Origin: Collimonas sp. PA-H2
GTDB taxonomy: Bacteria; Pseudomonadota; Gammaproteobacteria; Burkholderiales; Burkholderiaceae_D
Direction: 5' to 3'
DNA: 64,000 nt
Assembly: GCF_002564105.1 (NCBI RefSeq)
Contig: NZ_PDBX01000001.1
Span: forward strand, 3,038,001-3,102,000
Under the pieces are notes generated by a model, which was not told where the DNA came from, did not search any database, and worked only from the letters and a program-made list of their open reading frames with translations. The position numbers and the translations under genes are program-made. Of the stretch, positions 45,774-57,609 are shown piece by piece (the first letter of the stretch is position 1; every line of letters starts with the position of its first letter).

Positions 45774-46592
45774 TCAGCGCAGCATGAAGGACATGGCCGA
45801 CATGCTGTTCAGTACCCGCACCGCATACTGGACGGACGGCGCCGAAAACGTAAGGGTGACGCCGTCGACTCTCTCCACGATCGGCAGCAGGCAGAACAGG
45901 TCGGCTAGCGCCGGATTGGTGGTTTGCAACCTGCAGGTGATGGCCGGCTGCAGGACAAAGGGGCGGCAGTCGGCGAGCTTGCTGACGGCGGCCTTGGCGC
46001 CTTCACCCAGCAGCGCCAGGGCGCTCTGCGGTGAGAGCGAAGTGCCGCTGCTGGCGCCGTCCGCGGTCTTGACGCTGACCAGGGTGGCTTGCGGGAACAG
46101 TGGCTGGTTCTCGGCCACGAAGACATTGTCGCCGCTGCCGAAAATCACCGGTACGCCGAACTCGCCTGCCAGTGCGCCGTAGATGCCGGCTTCACCCAGT
46201 TCCTGGTCGTTGAGCCAGATGCGGGCAAAGGAAAAGCCGTTGATGGTGTGCGCCAGGATACCGCGGCTTTGGGCGCGGCCGTGGTAGCCGACCATCATCA
46301 CGCCATCAACGCCGCTATCGACGCCGCTCATCATGCTCAGCAGGCGCGGTTTGCCGAGGATCTGGCTGGCTGCCGGATGCAGCAGGTCGGGCAGCAGATT
46401 ACGGAAGCCGCCGTGCGAATCGTTTACCACGATCTCGCTGGCGCCGCCGGCCAGCGCGCCTTCGATCACGGCGTTGGCTTCGGCTGTCATCAGGCGCCGC
46501 GCGCGTTCGTATTCGGGATTGCCGGCGCGGGTTTGTTCTATGTTGAAAACGCCTGCAACGCCTTCGATATCAACGGAAATCAGTATCTTCAT
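45774..46592 (-). CDS. dppA: DppA-type zinc D-aminopeptidase (M55 family)
   Basis: A 272-residue M55 metallopeptidase releasing N-terminal D-amino acids from peptides. The zinc ligands of DppA are all visible: Asp8 and Glu10 in SVDIEGVAGV, His60 in NDSHGG, His104 in VGYHGR and Glu134 in ELGEAGI. Protein length and order match Bacillus DppA, which acts as a decamer. It is the last gene of the peptide-import operon and would handle D-Ala containing peptides from murein. Confidence 0.93.
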   Translation of the reverse strand: MKILISVDIEGVAGVFNIEQTRAGNPEYERARRLMTAEANAVIEGALAGGASEIVVNDSHGGFRNLLPDLLHPAASQILGKPRLLSMMSGVDSGVDGVMMVGYHGRAQSRGILAHTINGFSFARIWLNDQELGEAGIYGALAGEFGVPVIFGSGDNVFVAENQPLFPQATLVSVKTADGASSGTSLSPQSALALLGEGAKAAVSKLADCRPFVLQPAITCRLQTTNPALADLFCLLPIVERVDGVTLTFSAPSVQYAVRVLNSMSAMSFMLR

Positions 46593-46606
46593 TGTCTTTT
46601 CAGAGT

Positions 46607-47641
46607 CTAGGTTGGTAGCCTGGCTGCCAGGTCGGATAGGGAGAGCCGCTGATGGCCGTCGCGGCCGTTGACGGTTTGCGCGGCAAACAGGGCGTTGACG
46701 ATGGCTTGCTCGGTGCTGTCGGCTACCGCTTCAAACAGCGGATCGAGCAAGCTGTCGTGCAGGCATGCACTCTGGCGGATGGCGTCGTGCGGGCGGCAAG
46801 GCACGGTCTGGGCGGTGGAAAACGCCAGCGCCAGGTCGCCGCTGCCATGGCCGTAGATTGAGCCGGTACGGCCCAGGCCGATGCCGCAGCGGGTCGCCAG
46901 CCGCCCCAGCTGGCGCGCGTCCAGCGGCGCATCGGTGGCGATGATCATGATGATGGAACCCATTTCCGGCGTTTCCCCGCTGGCCGTGCGCAGCGCCAGC
47001 AGTTGCGCGCCAAGGTGCCGGCCGGCCAGGGTCAAGGCCGGCAGCTTGCCGAAGTTGGACAGTACCAGCGCGCCGACGCAATATTGGCTGCCGCCGATCT
47101 TGGCGTAGCGCGAGGCAGAACCGATGCCGCCTTTGAGATCGAAGCTGGACATGCCGCGGCCGGCGCCGACCGCCCCTTGCGCAAATTCGGCAGCGGCGGC
47201 GGCCAGCGCCTGCTGGTAATGTTCTTGTGTGACTACCATCGCCTGGATGTCGTTCAGATAACCGTCGTTGCATTCGAACACCAGCGGGTTGATGGTGGGA
47301 TCGCTGCGGCCGATCTCGGGATTGCTGCCGATGGCGCAGCGGATCTGGGCCGTTGCCACGGTACCGACCGAGAGCGTGTTGGTGAGCGCGATCGGCGTCT
47401 CAAGCACGCCCAGTTCCTGCACCTGCAGCAGGCCGATGCTTTTACCGAAGCCGTTGAATACTGTGGCGGCGGCCGGTAGCTTGTCGCGGAAGACATCGCC
47501 GCCATGCGGCTTGATTACCGTCACGCCGGTCTGGATGGCGCCCTGCGCCAGGGTAGCGTGACCGACCGTGACGCCGGCGACATCGCTGATGGCGTTGAAC
47601 GGGCCAGACGGCAATCTGCCGATGTGAGGAAGGGCTAGCAT
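46607..47641 (-). CDS. P1-family L-aminopeptidase/D-esterase (DmpA-like)
   Basis: A 344-residue N-terminal nucleophile hydrolase. Family blocks are GPFNAISDVAGVTVGHATL (core DVAGVTVGHATL) near the start and GRGMSSFDLKGGIGSASR. The autocleavage and nucleophile region is MGSIIMIIATDAPLDARQL, with Ser as first residue of the second chain. Such enzymes cleave D- or beta-amino peptides. It is separated by 14 bp from dppA and abuts the permease gene. Confidence 0.88.
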   Translation of the reverse strand: MLALPHIGRLPSGPFNAISDVAGVTVGHATLAQGAIQTGVTVIKPHGGDVFRDKLPAAATVFNGFGKSIGLLQVQELGVLETPIALTNTLSVGTVATAQIRCAIGSNPEIGRSDPTINPLVFECNDGYLNDIQAMVVTQEHYQQALAAAAAEFAQGAVGAGRGMSSFDLKGGIGSASRYAKIGGSQYCVGALVLSNFGKLPALTLAGRHLGAQLLALRTASGETPEMGSIIMIIATDAPLDARQLGRLATRCGIGLGRTGSIYGHGSGDLALAFSTAQTVPCRPHDAIRQSACLHDSLLDPLFEAVADSTEQAIVNALFAAQTVNGRDGHQRLSLSDLAARLPT

Positions 47642-48558
47642 CAGCGGCGGTCGATCTTGGGATCCAGGGCATCGCGCAAGCCGTCGCCAAGGAGGTTGAA
47701 AGCCAGCACCGTCAGGAAAATCGCCAGGCTGGGGAATATCGCGATATGCGGCGCCGTCATCATGTCGGACCTTGCTTCATTCAGCATGGCGCCCCATTCA
47801 GGCATAGGCGGTTGTGCCCCCATGCCGAGGAAGGACAGGCCGGCGGCGGTGATGATGGAAGTGCCGATACGCATGGTGAAATACACCACCACGCCGGATA
47901 TCGTGCCTGGGAAAATATGGCGCAGGATGATGGTGAAGTCGTTGGCGCCTATGCTGCGCACCGCTTCGATGAAGGTCAGGTGCTTCAGCGCCAGCGTGTT
48001 ACCGCGCACCAGGCGGGCGAAAGTCGGGATGCTGAAAATCGCCACGGCGAAGATCACGTTGCTCATGCCGCTGCCGAGGATCGCCACGATGCCGATCGCC
48101 AGCAAGATGCCGGGGAAGGCGAACAGCACATCGCAGATGCGCATGATGATGCGGTCGGCCCAGCCTTCATAATAACCGGCGACCAGGCCGGCCAGGGTGC
48201 CGACCACGGCGCCCACCGCCACCGAGAGGAAGCCAGCGGTCAGCGAAATCCGCGTGCCCATCAGGATGCGGCTGAAAATGTCGCGGCCCAGCGAGTCGAC
48301 GCCGAACCAGTGCGCCAGCGACGGCCCGGCGTTCAAGGCGTCATAGTCGAAATAATTCTCGGCGTCGTAAGGGACTATCCAGGGCGCGGCGATCGCCACC
48401 ACGATCAGGAACAGCACGAAGCAGCCGGCGGCGACCGCCAGGTGCTGCTTCTTGAACTTGCGCCAGAACTCGCTCCAGGGAGTGCGGATGCTGCTCGGCA
48501 GTGGTGCGGCAGCAATTGCTGCAACGGGATTGGATGGCGTCGACACGGGCGGCCTCAC
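47641..48558 (-). CDS. gsiD: Peptide/glutathione ABC transporter permease GsiD-like
   Basis: A 305-residue permease of the DppC/OppC type with six helices: the N-terminal helix at about residues 37-60 and five more in the core. The EAA loop is [23 protein letters not shown], core [29 protein letters not shown] is the typical DppC-type block. The start overlaps the upstream permease stop by 4 bp. It works with GsiC to form the channel. Confidence 0.9.
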   Translation of the reverse strand: MRPPVSTPSNPVAAIAAAPLPSSIRTPWSEFWRKFKKQHLAVAAGCFVLFLIVVAIAAPWIVPYDAENYFDYDALNAGPSLAHWFGVDSLGRDIFSRILMGTRISLTAGFLSVAVGAVVGTLAGLVAGYYEGWADRIIMRICDVLFAFPGILLAIGIVAILGSGMSNVIFAVAIFSIPTFARLVRGNTLALKHLTFIEAVRSIGANDFTIILRHIFPGTISGVVVYFTMRIGTSIITAAGLSFLGMGAQPPMPEWGAMLNEARSDMMTAPHIAIFPSLAIFLTVLAFNLLGDGLRDALDPKIDRR

Positions 48559-49475
48559 TTGTAACGGATGCTAGGGTTGATGACGGCGTACAGCACGTCA
48601 ACCACCAGGTTGATGAAGATGAATTCCAGCGAGAACAGCAGGATTTCGGCCTGGATGACCGGGTAGTCGCGCATTTCGACGGCGTCGATCAGCAAGCGGC
48701 CCATGCCTGGCCAGTTGAACACCTTTTCCACCAGGATGGAGCCGCCCAGCAGGAAGCCGAACTGCAAGCCCATCATGGTCACCACCGGAATCAGCGAGTT
48801 GCGCAGGCAGTGCTTGAGTACCACGACGGTTTCCGACAGACCCTTGGCACGCGCGGTGCGGACAAAATCCTCATGCAGGATTTCAACGAAGGAGGAACGG
48901 GTAAAGCGCGCCATGACGGCGGCCACAGCGGCGCCCAGCGCCAGCGACGGCAGGATGTAGTGGCGCCAGCTGTCGGCGCCGATGGTCGGCAGCCAGCCCA
49001 GCTTGACGGAGAACAGTTCCATCAGCAGCATGCCCAGCGCAAACGAAGGAAAGGAAATGCCCGACACCGCCAGCGTCATGCCGAGCCGGTCCGGCCATTT
49101 GTTGCGCCAGACGGCGGAAACGATGCCGATGATCAGGCCAAACAGCACCGCCCACACCATGCTGGTGACGGTGAGCCAGAAAGTGGGCCAGAAGCGTTCG
49201 GCAATTTCGGTGCTGACTGGGCGCTTGCTGCGCAGGGAGATGCCGAAATCACCGCGCAGGGCCTTGCTGAAATAATTGATGAACTGCTCGGGCAGCGACC
49301 GGTCCAGGCCCAGGTCCTTGCGGATCAGTTCCACCGTTTGCGAATCGGCCTCGGGACCAGCCACCAGCCGGGCCGGATCGCCCGGCAGCAAATGGACGAA
49401 TAAGAACACCATCACCGCGACAATCAGCAGGGTTGGTATCAGGCCCATCAGGCGTTTTAGTACGTAAGGAAACAT
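48555..49475 (-). CDS. gsiC: Peptide/glutathione ABC transporter permease GsiC-like
   Basis: A 306-residue permease of the DppB/OppB type with six helices. N-terminal [20 protein letters not shown] and [12 protein letters not shown] are typical. The EAA loop is [25 protein letters not shown], core [15 protein letters not shown]. It is followed downstream by gsiD with a 4-bp overlap. The 262 bp between this start and gsiB hold repeats and no gene. Confidence 0.9.
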   Translation of the reverse strand: MFPYVLKRLMGLIPTLLIVAVMVFLFVHLLPGDPARLVAGPEADSQTVELIRKDLGLDRSLPEQFINYFSKALRGDFGISLRSKRPVSTEIAERFWPTFWLTVTSMVWAVLFGLIIGIVSAVWRNKWPDRLGMTLAVSGISFPSFALGMLLMELFSVKLGWLPTIGADSWRHYILPSLALGAAVAAVMARFTRSSFVEILHEDFVRTARAKGLSETVVVLKHCLRNSLIPVVTMMGLQFGFLLGGSILVEKVFNWPGMGRLLIDAVEMRDYPVIQAEILLFSLEFIFINLVVDVLYAVINPSIRYK

Positions 49476-49528
49476 GGGGTACTCGGGTAAGTAGTCAAAC
49501 TGCGACGATAAACTCTATTTGTGGACTT

Positions 49529-49641
49529 GTAGGGTGGGCACTCCGTGCCCACGCAGTGCCGCAGGCATTCATGTTCCGGATATGCGTGTTCCGGGCTGCG
49601 CGCCCCGTCACGTCCACGTGGGCACGGAGTGTCCACCTTAC
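49529..49641. repeat. GTAGGGTGGGCAC palindromic repeat between gsiC and gsiB
   Basis: A 25-bp arm (GTAGGGTGGGCACTCCGTGC plus CCACG) and its near-perfect reverse complement ending CACCTTAC bracket about 63 bp, so the block forms a long hairpin. Each arm is itself partly palindromic. The same unit recurs at 56058. It lies inside an operon and may alter the balance of the upstream and downstream genes. Confidence 0.8.
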
Positions 49642-49700
49642 GGGGGATTTGTCGTGTTTTAAGAAAGTATCAATAGTTGCACTGCTATGCAGTAAAGTGG

Positions 49701-49720
49701 ATCCCCGCGTTCGCGGGGAT
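49701..49720. repeat. ATCCCCGCG hairpin
   Basis: ATCCCCGCG-TT-CGCGGGGAT is a 9-bp stem with a two-base loop, within the context GTGGATCC...GATGACG that is widespread as a short intergenic repeat in proteobacterial genomes. It is just downstream of the gsiB stop codon. Confidence 0.75.
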
Positions 49721-49737
49721 GACGTACTGACGGATGA

Positions 49738-51303
49738 TTATTTCAATTCGATTTCATCGAAATTAAACGAACCGTCCGGCATCACATACACGCCCTTCAA
49801 GTTCTTGTTGCGTGCATACAGCAGCTTTTCTGTGACAAGGAAAGCCCAAGGTGCATCTTTCCAGATTTCCGTCTGCGCATCCTTGTAGAGCGTGGTCTTT
49901 TCCGTGCGATCGGTAGTGGTCAGGGCCTTGGCGATATCGGCGTCAACCTTGTCGCTCTTGTAGTAAGCGGTATTGAACAGCTTGGGCGGGAACGATTCCG
50001 ACGCCAGCAGGGGACGCAGGCCCCAGTCGGCTTCACCGGTCGAGGACGACCAGCCGGTGTAGTAGATGCGTACAGGTGCATTGGCAGGAACCGGCGCGCT
50101 TTCCACCTTCTCAACGCGTTGTCCGGCTTCCAGCGCCGTCACCTTGGCCTTGATGCCGACCTGCGCCAACTGCTGCTGCACGAACTGGATGACTTTCTGT
50201 GCGGTGGTATTGTTATAGGCCGACCACAATTCGGTTTCAAAGCCGTTCGGATAGCCGGCTTCCGTCAGCAACTGCTTGGCCTTCTTCGGATCGTAAGGCC
50301 ATGGTCCGGTTTTCAGGGCATAGTCGACGCCCTGCGGCAGCACGCCATCCTGTGGCATGGCGTAGCCGCTGAAGGCGACTTTGACCAGCGCTTCCTTGTT
50401 GATCGCGTAGTTGATCGCTTGCCGCACCTTTGGATTATCGAAAGGCTTCTGCAACATATTCATGGAGAGGTAGCGCTGGATGATGGATGGCGATGAGATC
50501 AGGTCCAGGTTCGGCTTGCTTTTCAGCAGTTCGGCTTGCTCGTAAGGCAGCGGGAAGGCGAACTGGGCTTCGCCGGTTTGCATCACTGCGCTGCGGGTAT
50601 TGTTGTCGACTACCGGCTTCCAGGTGATGCTGTCGACCTTAGGATAGCCCTTTTTCCAGTAGCCATCGAACTTGACGACCTTCATGTAGTCGGTCTGCTT
50701 CCATTCGACAAACTTGAACGGGCCGGTGCCGACCGGATGAAAGCCGATGTCCTTGTTGCCGTACTGTTTCAGCGCGGCCGGCGAAATCATCGCAGCGGAA
50801 GAGTGCGCCAGCGTATTGATGAATGGCGAGAACGGCTCTTTCAGGGTGATCTTGACTTCGTAGTCGTTGACCACGTCGATCTTGGAAATGCGGTTGAACA
50901 GGTTGAAACGCTTGAGCTTGTTGTCCGGATTGATGACGCGTTCCAGGTTGACCTTGACAGCATCTGCCTTGAAGTCGGTGCCATCCTGGAACTTGACGCC
51001 CTTGCGCAGGCGGATGGTGTACACCAGGCCATCCTTGCTGACTTCATAGCCATCCGCCAGCACATTGACCAGTTTCAAGTCCTTGTCGAAGCCGAACAAG
51101 CCCTGGTAGAAGGACTTGATCGCGGCCTGCGACAAGGTGTCGTTGCTGTCGTAAGGATCGAGCGTGGTGAAGGTCGAAGCGACCGCCAGCGTGACGTCCT
51201 TGGCGGCGAAAGCGTGGCCGGCGGCGAATTGGGCGGTCAGTGCAATTGCGGTGCTGGCGACGATCTTGCCGAAGTGATTGCCGAAGTGTCGAGTAGTGCG
51301 CAT
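49738..51303 (-). CDS. gsiB: Peptide/glutathione ABC transporter substrate-binding protein GsiB-like
   Basis: A 521-residue periplasmic binding protein of the SBP_bac_5 family with a signal peptide ending GHAFAAKDV (cleavage after AFA, about residue 33). The mature start is [40 protein letters not shown] (core [14 protein letters not shown]) and [12 protein letters not shown] are typical family blocks. Expected ligands are glutathione or small peptides. It is first among the transport genes after the ATPase gene gsiA (71 bp gap). Confidence 0.9.
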   Translation of the reverse strand: MRTTRHFGNHFGKIVASTAIALTAQFAAGHAFAAKDVTLAVASTFTTLDPYDSNDTLSQAAIKSFYQGLFGFDKDLKLVNVLADGYEVSKDGLVYTIRLRKGVKFQDGTDFKADAVKVNLERVINPDNKLKRFNLFNRISKIDVVNDYEVKITLKEPFSPFINTLAHSSAAMISPAALKQYGNKDIGFHPVGTGPFKFVEWKQTDYMKVVKFDGYWKKGYPKVDSITWKPVVDNNTRSAVMQTGEAQFAFPLPYEQAELLKSKPNLDLISSPSIIQRYLSMNMLQKPFDNPKVRQAINYAINKEALVKVAFSGYAMPQDGVLPQGVDYALKTGPWPYDPKKAKQLLTEAGYPNGFETELWSAYNNTTAQKVIQFVQQQLAQVGIKAKVTALEAGQRVEKVESAPVPANAPVRIYYTGWSSSTGEADWGLRPLLASESFPPKLFNTAYYKSDKVDADIAKALTTTDRTEKTTLYKDAQTEIWKDAPWAFLVTEKLLYARNKNLKGVYVMPDGSFNFDEIELK

Positions 51304-51374
51304 GTATTACTCCCCTGGTTCAAAAAGTCATTGAAGACAAACAAACAGATAAAGCGGAAAAACAAAAAAACCGT

Positions 51375-53260
<1,886 letters not shown>

Positions 53261-53264
<4 letters not shown>

Positions 53265-54244
53265 TTGTAAATGGCGGTGACCACAGGCGCACCGACCTTG
53301 GCGTAGCCGCGGTACATGCCTTCGGTATTGAAGGGCAGCGCCACATTGCCCTCGGCGTCGATGGCGATCAGGCCGCCGCGGCCGTGGTAACGCGGCAACA
53401 GCTCCATCACGACGTGCTGGGCAGCGTCCTGCAGCGACTGTCCGGCATACTCCATGCGAGCCGAAATATCGTAGGCCGCTACCGTGCGCATGAACGCTTC
53501 GCCGGTGCCGGTCGCCGAAATCGCGGCGGTGCGGTTGTTGGCGTAGCAGCCGGCGCCGATCAGCGGTGAGTCGCCGACGCGACCGACGCGCTTGTTGGTG
53601 ATGCCGCCGGTGGAAGTCGCGGCAGCCAGGTTGCCATGCAGGTCGAGGGCTACCGCGCCGACCGTGCCGAACTTGTTGTCCGGGTCGATCGGGGCGATTT
53701 CTGCCGCTGCGGCCTGGCTGGCGGCATCGTGATCCAGCAGCAGCATGCCTTCCTGCTTGCGCGCGCGCAGCCATTGGGCGTGGCGCGCCTCGGTATGAAA
53801 GTATGCGGGTTCGACCAGTTCGGCGCCATGCTGGGTAACGAATTCTTCCGCGCCGGCGCCTACCAGCAGGATGTGTTCGCTGTTTTCCATCACGGCGCGT
53901 GCCGCCAGTATCGGGTTGCGCACGTGGGCGACATTGGCGACCGCACCGGCGCCGAGCGTGGCGCCGTCCATGATCGCGGCGTCCAGTTCGTGCGTGCCGG
54001 CATGGGTATAGACCGCACCCTTGCCGGCGTTGAACAGCGGGCAGTCTTCCAGCATGCTGACGGCCTTGGCGACGGCGTCCAGAGCACTGCCGCCGGCCGC
54101 CAGGATGCTCTGGCCGGCGCTCAGGATTTCTGTCAGCGCGTCGTTATAAGCCTGTTCCTGTCCGCTGTTCATGGCGCTGCGCAAGATGGTGCCGGCGCCG
54201 CCGTGGATGGCGATGACGGCTTTGCTGTTTGAAGAAGTAGACAC
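53261..54244 (-). CDS. iaaA: Isoaspartyl peptidase / L-asparaginase (Thr-type)
   Basis: A 327-residue N-terminal-nucleophile hydrolase. It is made as a precursor and cleaves itself before Thr194 in [10 protein letters not shown], the nucleophile. [20 protein letters not shown], core [12 protein letters not shown], is the substrate-binding part. It hydrolyses isoaspartyl dipeptides and asparagine. In enterobacteria the same gene lies before gsiA, as here, supporting joint use in peptide and glutathione scavenging. Its ATG follows the regulator's stop by one base. Confidence 0.93.
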
Positions 54245-54245
54245 G

Positions 54246-55199
54246 TTATTTCGCTTTCGCTGCAGATTTGATGATGGCGGTTTTGCTATTTTTGCTCTTG
54301 GGCGCGCTGATGCCGTCGGCGTGATAGAGCCAGGGCAGCACGGCCTCGGTCATTTTCGAAGCGGCATGCACCGAACGGTTGGCGCGATGCGCGACGGCGT
54401 CGCACACTGCCTGGATCAAGGACAGCGCGGCGGCGTCCGAGGTCGGCGACAGCTGCCTTTCGGTTTGTGCATACAAGGTGACGTCCGCCAGCGGCACCAG
54501 CGGCGAGGTCGGGCTGTCGGTAAATGCCAGCACTTGCGCGGCGCGCTCCTTGGCGCGCGCGGTCAGCGTCACGGTATCGGTGACATAGCGCGGATAAGCC
54601 AGGGCGATCACCAGGTCGCGCTGGTCCAGCTTGAAGAACTGGCGGCTGGCTTGCGAAGGGCCGCCGGGGCCGGCCACCGACTGCACCGTGCGGCAATACG
54701 GTTCCAGCGCGTGCGCCATGATGCCGGCCAGGAAAGCGCTGGCGCCGAAGCCCAGTATGAAAATCCGTTCGGCATTCAGGATCATGCTGACCGCCTGGTC
54801 GCATTGCTGAGGCGCGAGGGCGCGGCGGGTGGCTTCCAGGTTTTGCATGTCGCCGCTGAGCGCGGCGGCGATGATTTCGGCGCTGCTGGCGGCACGCTGC
54901 ACCTGGTCGCGCAGTTTTTCCACCGGCGCCAGCGAAGAAGCAAAGTCCAGCACCAGCGCAGCGCGGAACGCGGGGTAGCCGTCGAACGAGAGCGCATGGG
55001 CGAAACGGTTGGCGGTCGCCAGCGAGATGCCGACCACGTCGGCCAGTTCGTCGATGGTCATGGTGGCGGCGCGAAACACGTTTGCAAGGACGTAGTCAGC
55101 CGCCTTGCGATGCGCTTTCGAGAGCTCCGGATAGGCCTTGCCTATACGTGCGGCAACCGCGCTTTCGCGTTGCCATGCTGTGACTGCGGCGTGTTGCAT
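54246..55199 (-). CDS. MurR/RpiR-family regulator
   Basis: A 317-residue transcription factor with an N-terminal HTH_6 domain (about 10-90, MTIDELADVVGISLATANRFAHAL, core VVGISLATANRFAHAL) and a C-terminal SIS domain (about 135-275) that usually binds a sugar phosphate. It leads the peptide-uptake operon and is divergent from the cupin gene. Because SIS domains often sense sugar phosphates such as MurNAc-6-P, a link to murein-derived peptides is a reasonable guess. Confidence 0.88.
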   Translation of the reverse strand: MQHAAVTAWQRESAVAARIGKAYPELSKAHRKAADYVLANVFRAATMTIDELADVVGISLATANRFAHALSFDGYPAFRAALVLDFASSLAPVEKLRDQVQRAASSAEIIAAALSGDMQNLEATRRALAPQQCDQAVSMILNAERIFILGFGASAFLAGIMAHALEPYCRTVQSVAGPGGPSQASRQFFKLDQRDLVIALAYPRYVTDTVTLTARAKERAAQVLAFTDSPTSPLVPLADVTLYAQTERQLSPTSDAAALSLIQAVCDAVAHRANRSVHAASKMTEAVLPWLYHADGISAPKSKNSKTAIIKSAAKAK

Positions 55200-55545
55200 G
55201 GGCCATCCCCGGTAAATGATTTTTATAATTTGTGTAAATATATTTTCATTTTCAGTGCAAGTAAAGGAAATTTATTTTCTTTTTCAAGATGTGTATTTTG
55301 TGGCATCGAATCTGTGCGCATGTGGTGCAGAGACAGCTCGCGGGTGTTGCAGGAATGCGGCTTTGCACCATTTTTGCCTCGCGCCTGTCTGCAATGGTGC
55401 GCCTTGAAATGGTAGAAGAAAAGAGGCAATGTTGACAGCTGGCAGGCGGCATGGCGATGACAGCGCAGAGATGCTTGCTTGCGTGTATTCTTCTTGCCAC
55501 GCGCCTTGTAGCACACATTAAGCGCACATTATTTCGGAGAAGAGA
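55200..55545. other. Divergent promoter region between the RpiR regulator and cupin genes
   Basis: This 346-bp gap is distinctly AT-rich near 55215-55300, in contrast to its neighbours, and should hold promoters for the minus-strand operon (towards 55199) and the plus-strand cupin gene. Short frames on the minus strand are not convincing. GGAGAAGAG at 55533-55541 is the ribosome site of the cupin gene. Confidence 0.6.
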
Positions 55546-56049
55546 ATGAGTGAAAACGTAGAGAGCTTGCGTCAGCGCCTGATCCGCAACTTCAATACCG
55601 TCCCTACCGTGCACGACCTGCGCGAGCCTTTATACGATTCGCTCTGCGCGCGCCTGGCGACCGGCACGGCGGCGCAGAAGCTGGGCGCCAGCATAGATAC
55701 TGTCGCCCCTGGAAAAATCTCCTGCCCGTATCACTTCCATTACGCGCAAGAGGAAATGTTCATCATCCTTGAAGGTAGCGGTTCGCTCAGGGTAGCGGGA
55801 GAAATGCTGCCGCTGGTCAGCGGCGACATCATCTTCATTCCACCCGGCCCGGAGTATCCGCACCAGATAGTGAATACCTCGGACCAGCCTTTGAAGTATC
55901 TCTCGGTGAGCACCAGGGAACAGCCCGAGGTATGCGAATATCCCGATTCCGGCAAGTTCCTGGCGACCGCGTCCGCCGGCGGCGAACGGGTCTTCGATGT
56001 GATCCAGCGCGCTAAAAACGACCTGGACTATTGGGATGGCGAGCCTTAA
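55546..56049 (+). CDS. Cupin domain protein
   Basis: A 167-residue single-domain cupin. Motif 1 is CPYHFHYAQEEMFIILEGSG (His-His-Glu metal ligands, seen as YHFHYAQEEMF), and motif 2 is GDIIFIPPGPEYPHQIVN (final His). The metal ligand set is complete, so an iron or manganese enzyme or sugar-binding protein is possible. Substrate is unknown. A GGAGAAGAG site precedes the start. It lies next to, but divergent from, the peptide operon. Confidence 0.83.
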   Translation: MSENVESLRQRLIRNFNTVPTVHDLREPLYDSLCARLATGTAAQKLGASIDTVAPGKISCPYHFHYAQEEMFIILEGSGSLRVAGEMLPLVSGDIIFIPPGPEYPHQIVNTSDQPLKYLSVSTREQPEVCEYPDSGKFLATASAGGERVFDVIQRAKNDLDYWDGEP

Positions 56050-56057
56050 AGAAACTC

Positions 56058-56137
56058 GTAGGGAGGGCACACCGTGCCCACGCGTAACCGCAATACGTGG
56101 AGTGCGCATCCGCGTGGGCACGGGGTGCCCACCCTAC
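56058..56137. repeat. GTAGGGAGGGCAC palindromic repeat between converging genes
   Basis: GTAGGGAGGGCACACCGTGC... at the left and its reverse complement ...GGTGCCCACCCTAC at the right form a long hairpin. It is a second copy of the 49529 unit. It sits between the ends of the cupin gene (plus) and the symporter gene (minus), where it can work as a bidirectional transcription stop. Confidence 0.8.
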
Positions 56138-56141
56138 CGGA

Positions 56142-57419
56142 TCAGGCAGCCGCGTTGCTGTTCTGGTCCAGGCCGACATCGCTGTTGGCCGCATTGTAGA
56201 TTTCCAGGTCCAGCAAGCCTTCTTCCTTGGCCACCAGCACCGGCACCAGCATCTGTCCGGTGACATTGGTCATGGTGCGCATCATGTCGAGGATGCGGTC
56301 GATCGCCACCAGGTAGCCGATGCCTTCCAGTGGCAGGCCGGCCGAACTCAGCACCAGCGTCACCATCACGATCGCCGTGCCGGGCACGCCGGCGGTGCCG
56401 AAGGAGCCGAGTACGGAAGCCAGCATGATGATGAAATACTGCGACATGTCGAGATGCAGGCCGAAATACTGGGCCACGAAAATCGAAGCGATCGCCGGAT
56501 AGATGGCGCCGCAGCCGTCCATCTTGATGCTGGCGCCCAGCGGCACCGCGAACGCCGCATATTCCTGCTTGACGCCGAGGTTATGCACCACGCTGCGCAA
56601 GGCGATCGGCATGGAAGCAAAGCTGGAGGAGCTGGTGAACGCCACTTGCATGGCCGGGAAAGCGCCGCGGAAAAAGCGGATCGGATTCAGGCGGTGCGTC
56701 AGCAGCAGGCCGCCGTACACCACCACGATATGCAGCGCGCAAGCCAGGTACAGGGTGAACACGAAATTCCCCAGCGGCAGCAGGCGTTCGAAGCCGTAGG
56801 AGCCGACCAACGCGGCGATCAGGCCGAAGGTGCCGAGCGGCGTCATTTCCAGCACGAAGCGGGTGATCTGAATCATGGCGCTGCTGGCTTCGCCCATCAG
56901 TTCGCGTACCTGTTTGACCTTGTCACCCAGCTTGACCAGCGTCATGCCGAGCAAGGCGGCGAAGAAGATCACCTGCAGGATCTTGCCTTCGGACAGCGCC
57001 TTGAATGGATTCGACGGCACCACGTCCAGCAGCACCTGGATCGGCGTCGGCACCTCGCGCACCGTGTAATCGGCGGCGATGGCCAGCTGGCCCAGGTTCT
57101 GGCCGGGATTGGTGAAGCTGGCGACAGCCAGGCCGACGCCGACCGCCAGCACGGCGGTGACGGCGAACCAGAGGAAGGTCTTGCCGCCCAGTGCCGCCAC
57201 GCTCTTCATGCCATGCAGGCTGGAGATGCTGTTGGTGACAGCAAAGAACACCAGCGGCACGGCGATCATCTTGATCAGCGTGACGTACAGTTTGCCGAGC
57301 GGGCCGAACCAGGTTTCGGCCGGCGCCCCTACCAGCCAGCCGGCCAGCGCGCCAAGCACGAAGCCGCCCAGCACGCGCTGCCAAAAGGGAATGCGGAACC
57401 AGAGAGAGAAAATATTCAT
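56142..57419 (-). CDS. Dicarboxylate/amino acid:cation symporter
   Basis: A 425-residue DAACS (SLC1-type) transporter with eight membrane helices plus re-entrant loops. The start MNIFSLWFRIPFWQRVLGGF, core IPFWQRVLGGF, is conserved, and the serine-rich loop AFTSSSSFASMP is followed by the substrate site segment containing NLGVKQEYAAFAVPLGASIKMDG, core PLGASIKMDG. It imports dicarboxylates or glutamate/aspartate with Na+ or H+. The start at 57419 is preferred; a further 45 codons upstream are not conserved. Confidence 0.9.
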   Translation of the reverse strand: MNIFSLWFRIPFWQRVLGGFVLGALAGWLVGAPAETWFGPLGKLYVTLIKMIAVPLVFFAVTNSISSLHGMKSVAALGGKTFLWFAVTAVLAVGVGLAVASFTNPGQNLGQLAIAADYTVREVPTPIQVLLDVVPSNPFKALSEGKILQVIFFAALLGMTLVKLGDKVKQVRELMGEASSAMIQITRFVLEMTPLGTFGLIAALVGSYGFERLLPLGNFVFTLYLACALHIVVVYGGLLLTHRLNPIRFFRGAFPAMQVAFTSSSSFASMPIALRSVVHNLGVKQEYAAFAVPLGASIKMDGCGAIYPAIASIFVAQYFGLHLDMSQYFIIMLASVLGSFGTAGVPGTAIVMVTLVLSSAGLPLEGIGYLVAIDRILDMMRTMTNVTGQMLVPVLVAKEEGLLDLEIYNAANSDVGLDQNSNAAA

Positions 57420-57609
57420 AGAGTAATCGGGATATAAGGGAGCGTCTTGCCGCAACGCGAATGGCGAGAGTATGGCAGGCCTTGGATAGGCGCGTAAACC
57501 GGGTGAGCCGGAGTATCCGGGCTTGCCTAGGCTGCGTCCAATATTTTTTCGCACTATCTATATGCAGAATTGTTCTATTGACATCTAAATTGCATGATGG
57601 GCGATCTAG

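Noticed and set aside
45726..45775. Short tandem CAACGGCAACG repeats as a possible CRISPR array
   Set aside because: Units are about 6-18 bp without regular spacers and no cas genes are present.
45428..45908. Two overlapping frames that could be read as small proteins (RPKESKQRKG-type)
   Set aside because: They run through the palindromes at 45513 and 45608 in several frames at once; such translations recur as spurious annotations wherever this repeat occurs.
54171..55415. 414-codon plus-strand frame opposite the RpiR gene
   Set aside because: Antisense of a regulator with clear HTH and SIS domains; repeated Arg/Gly/His composition.
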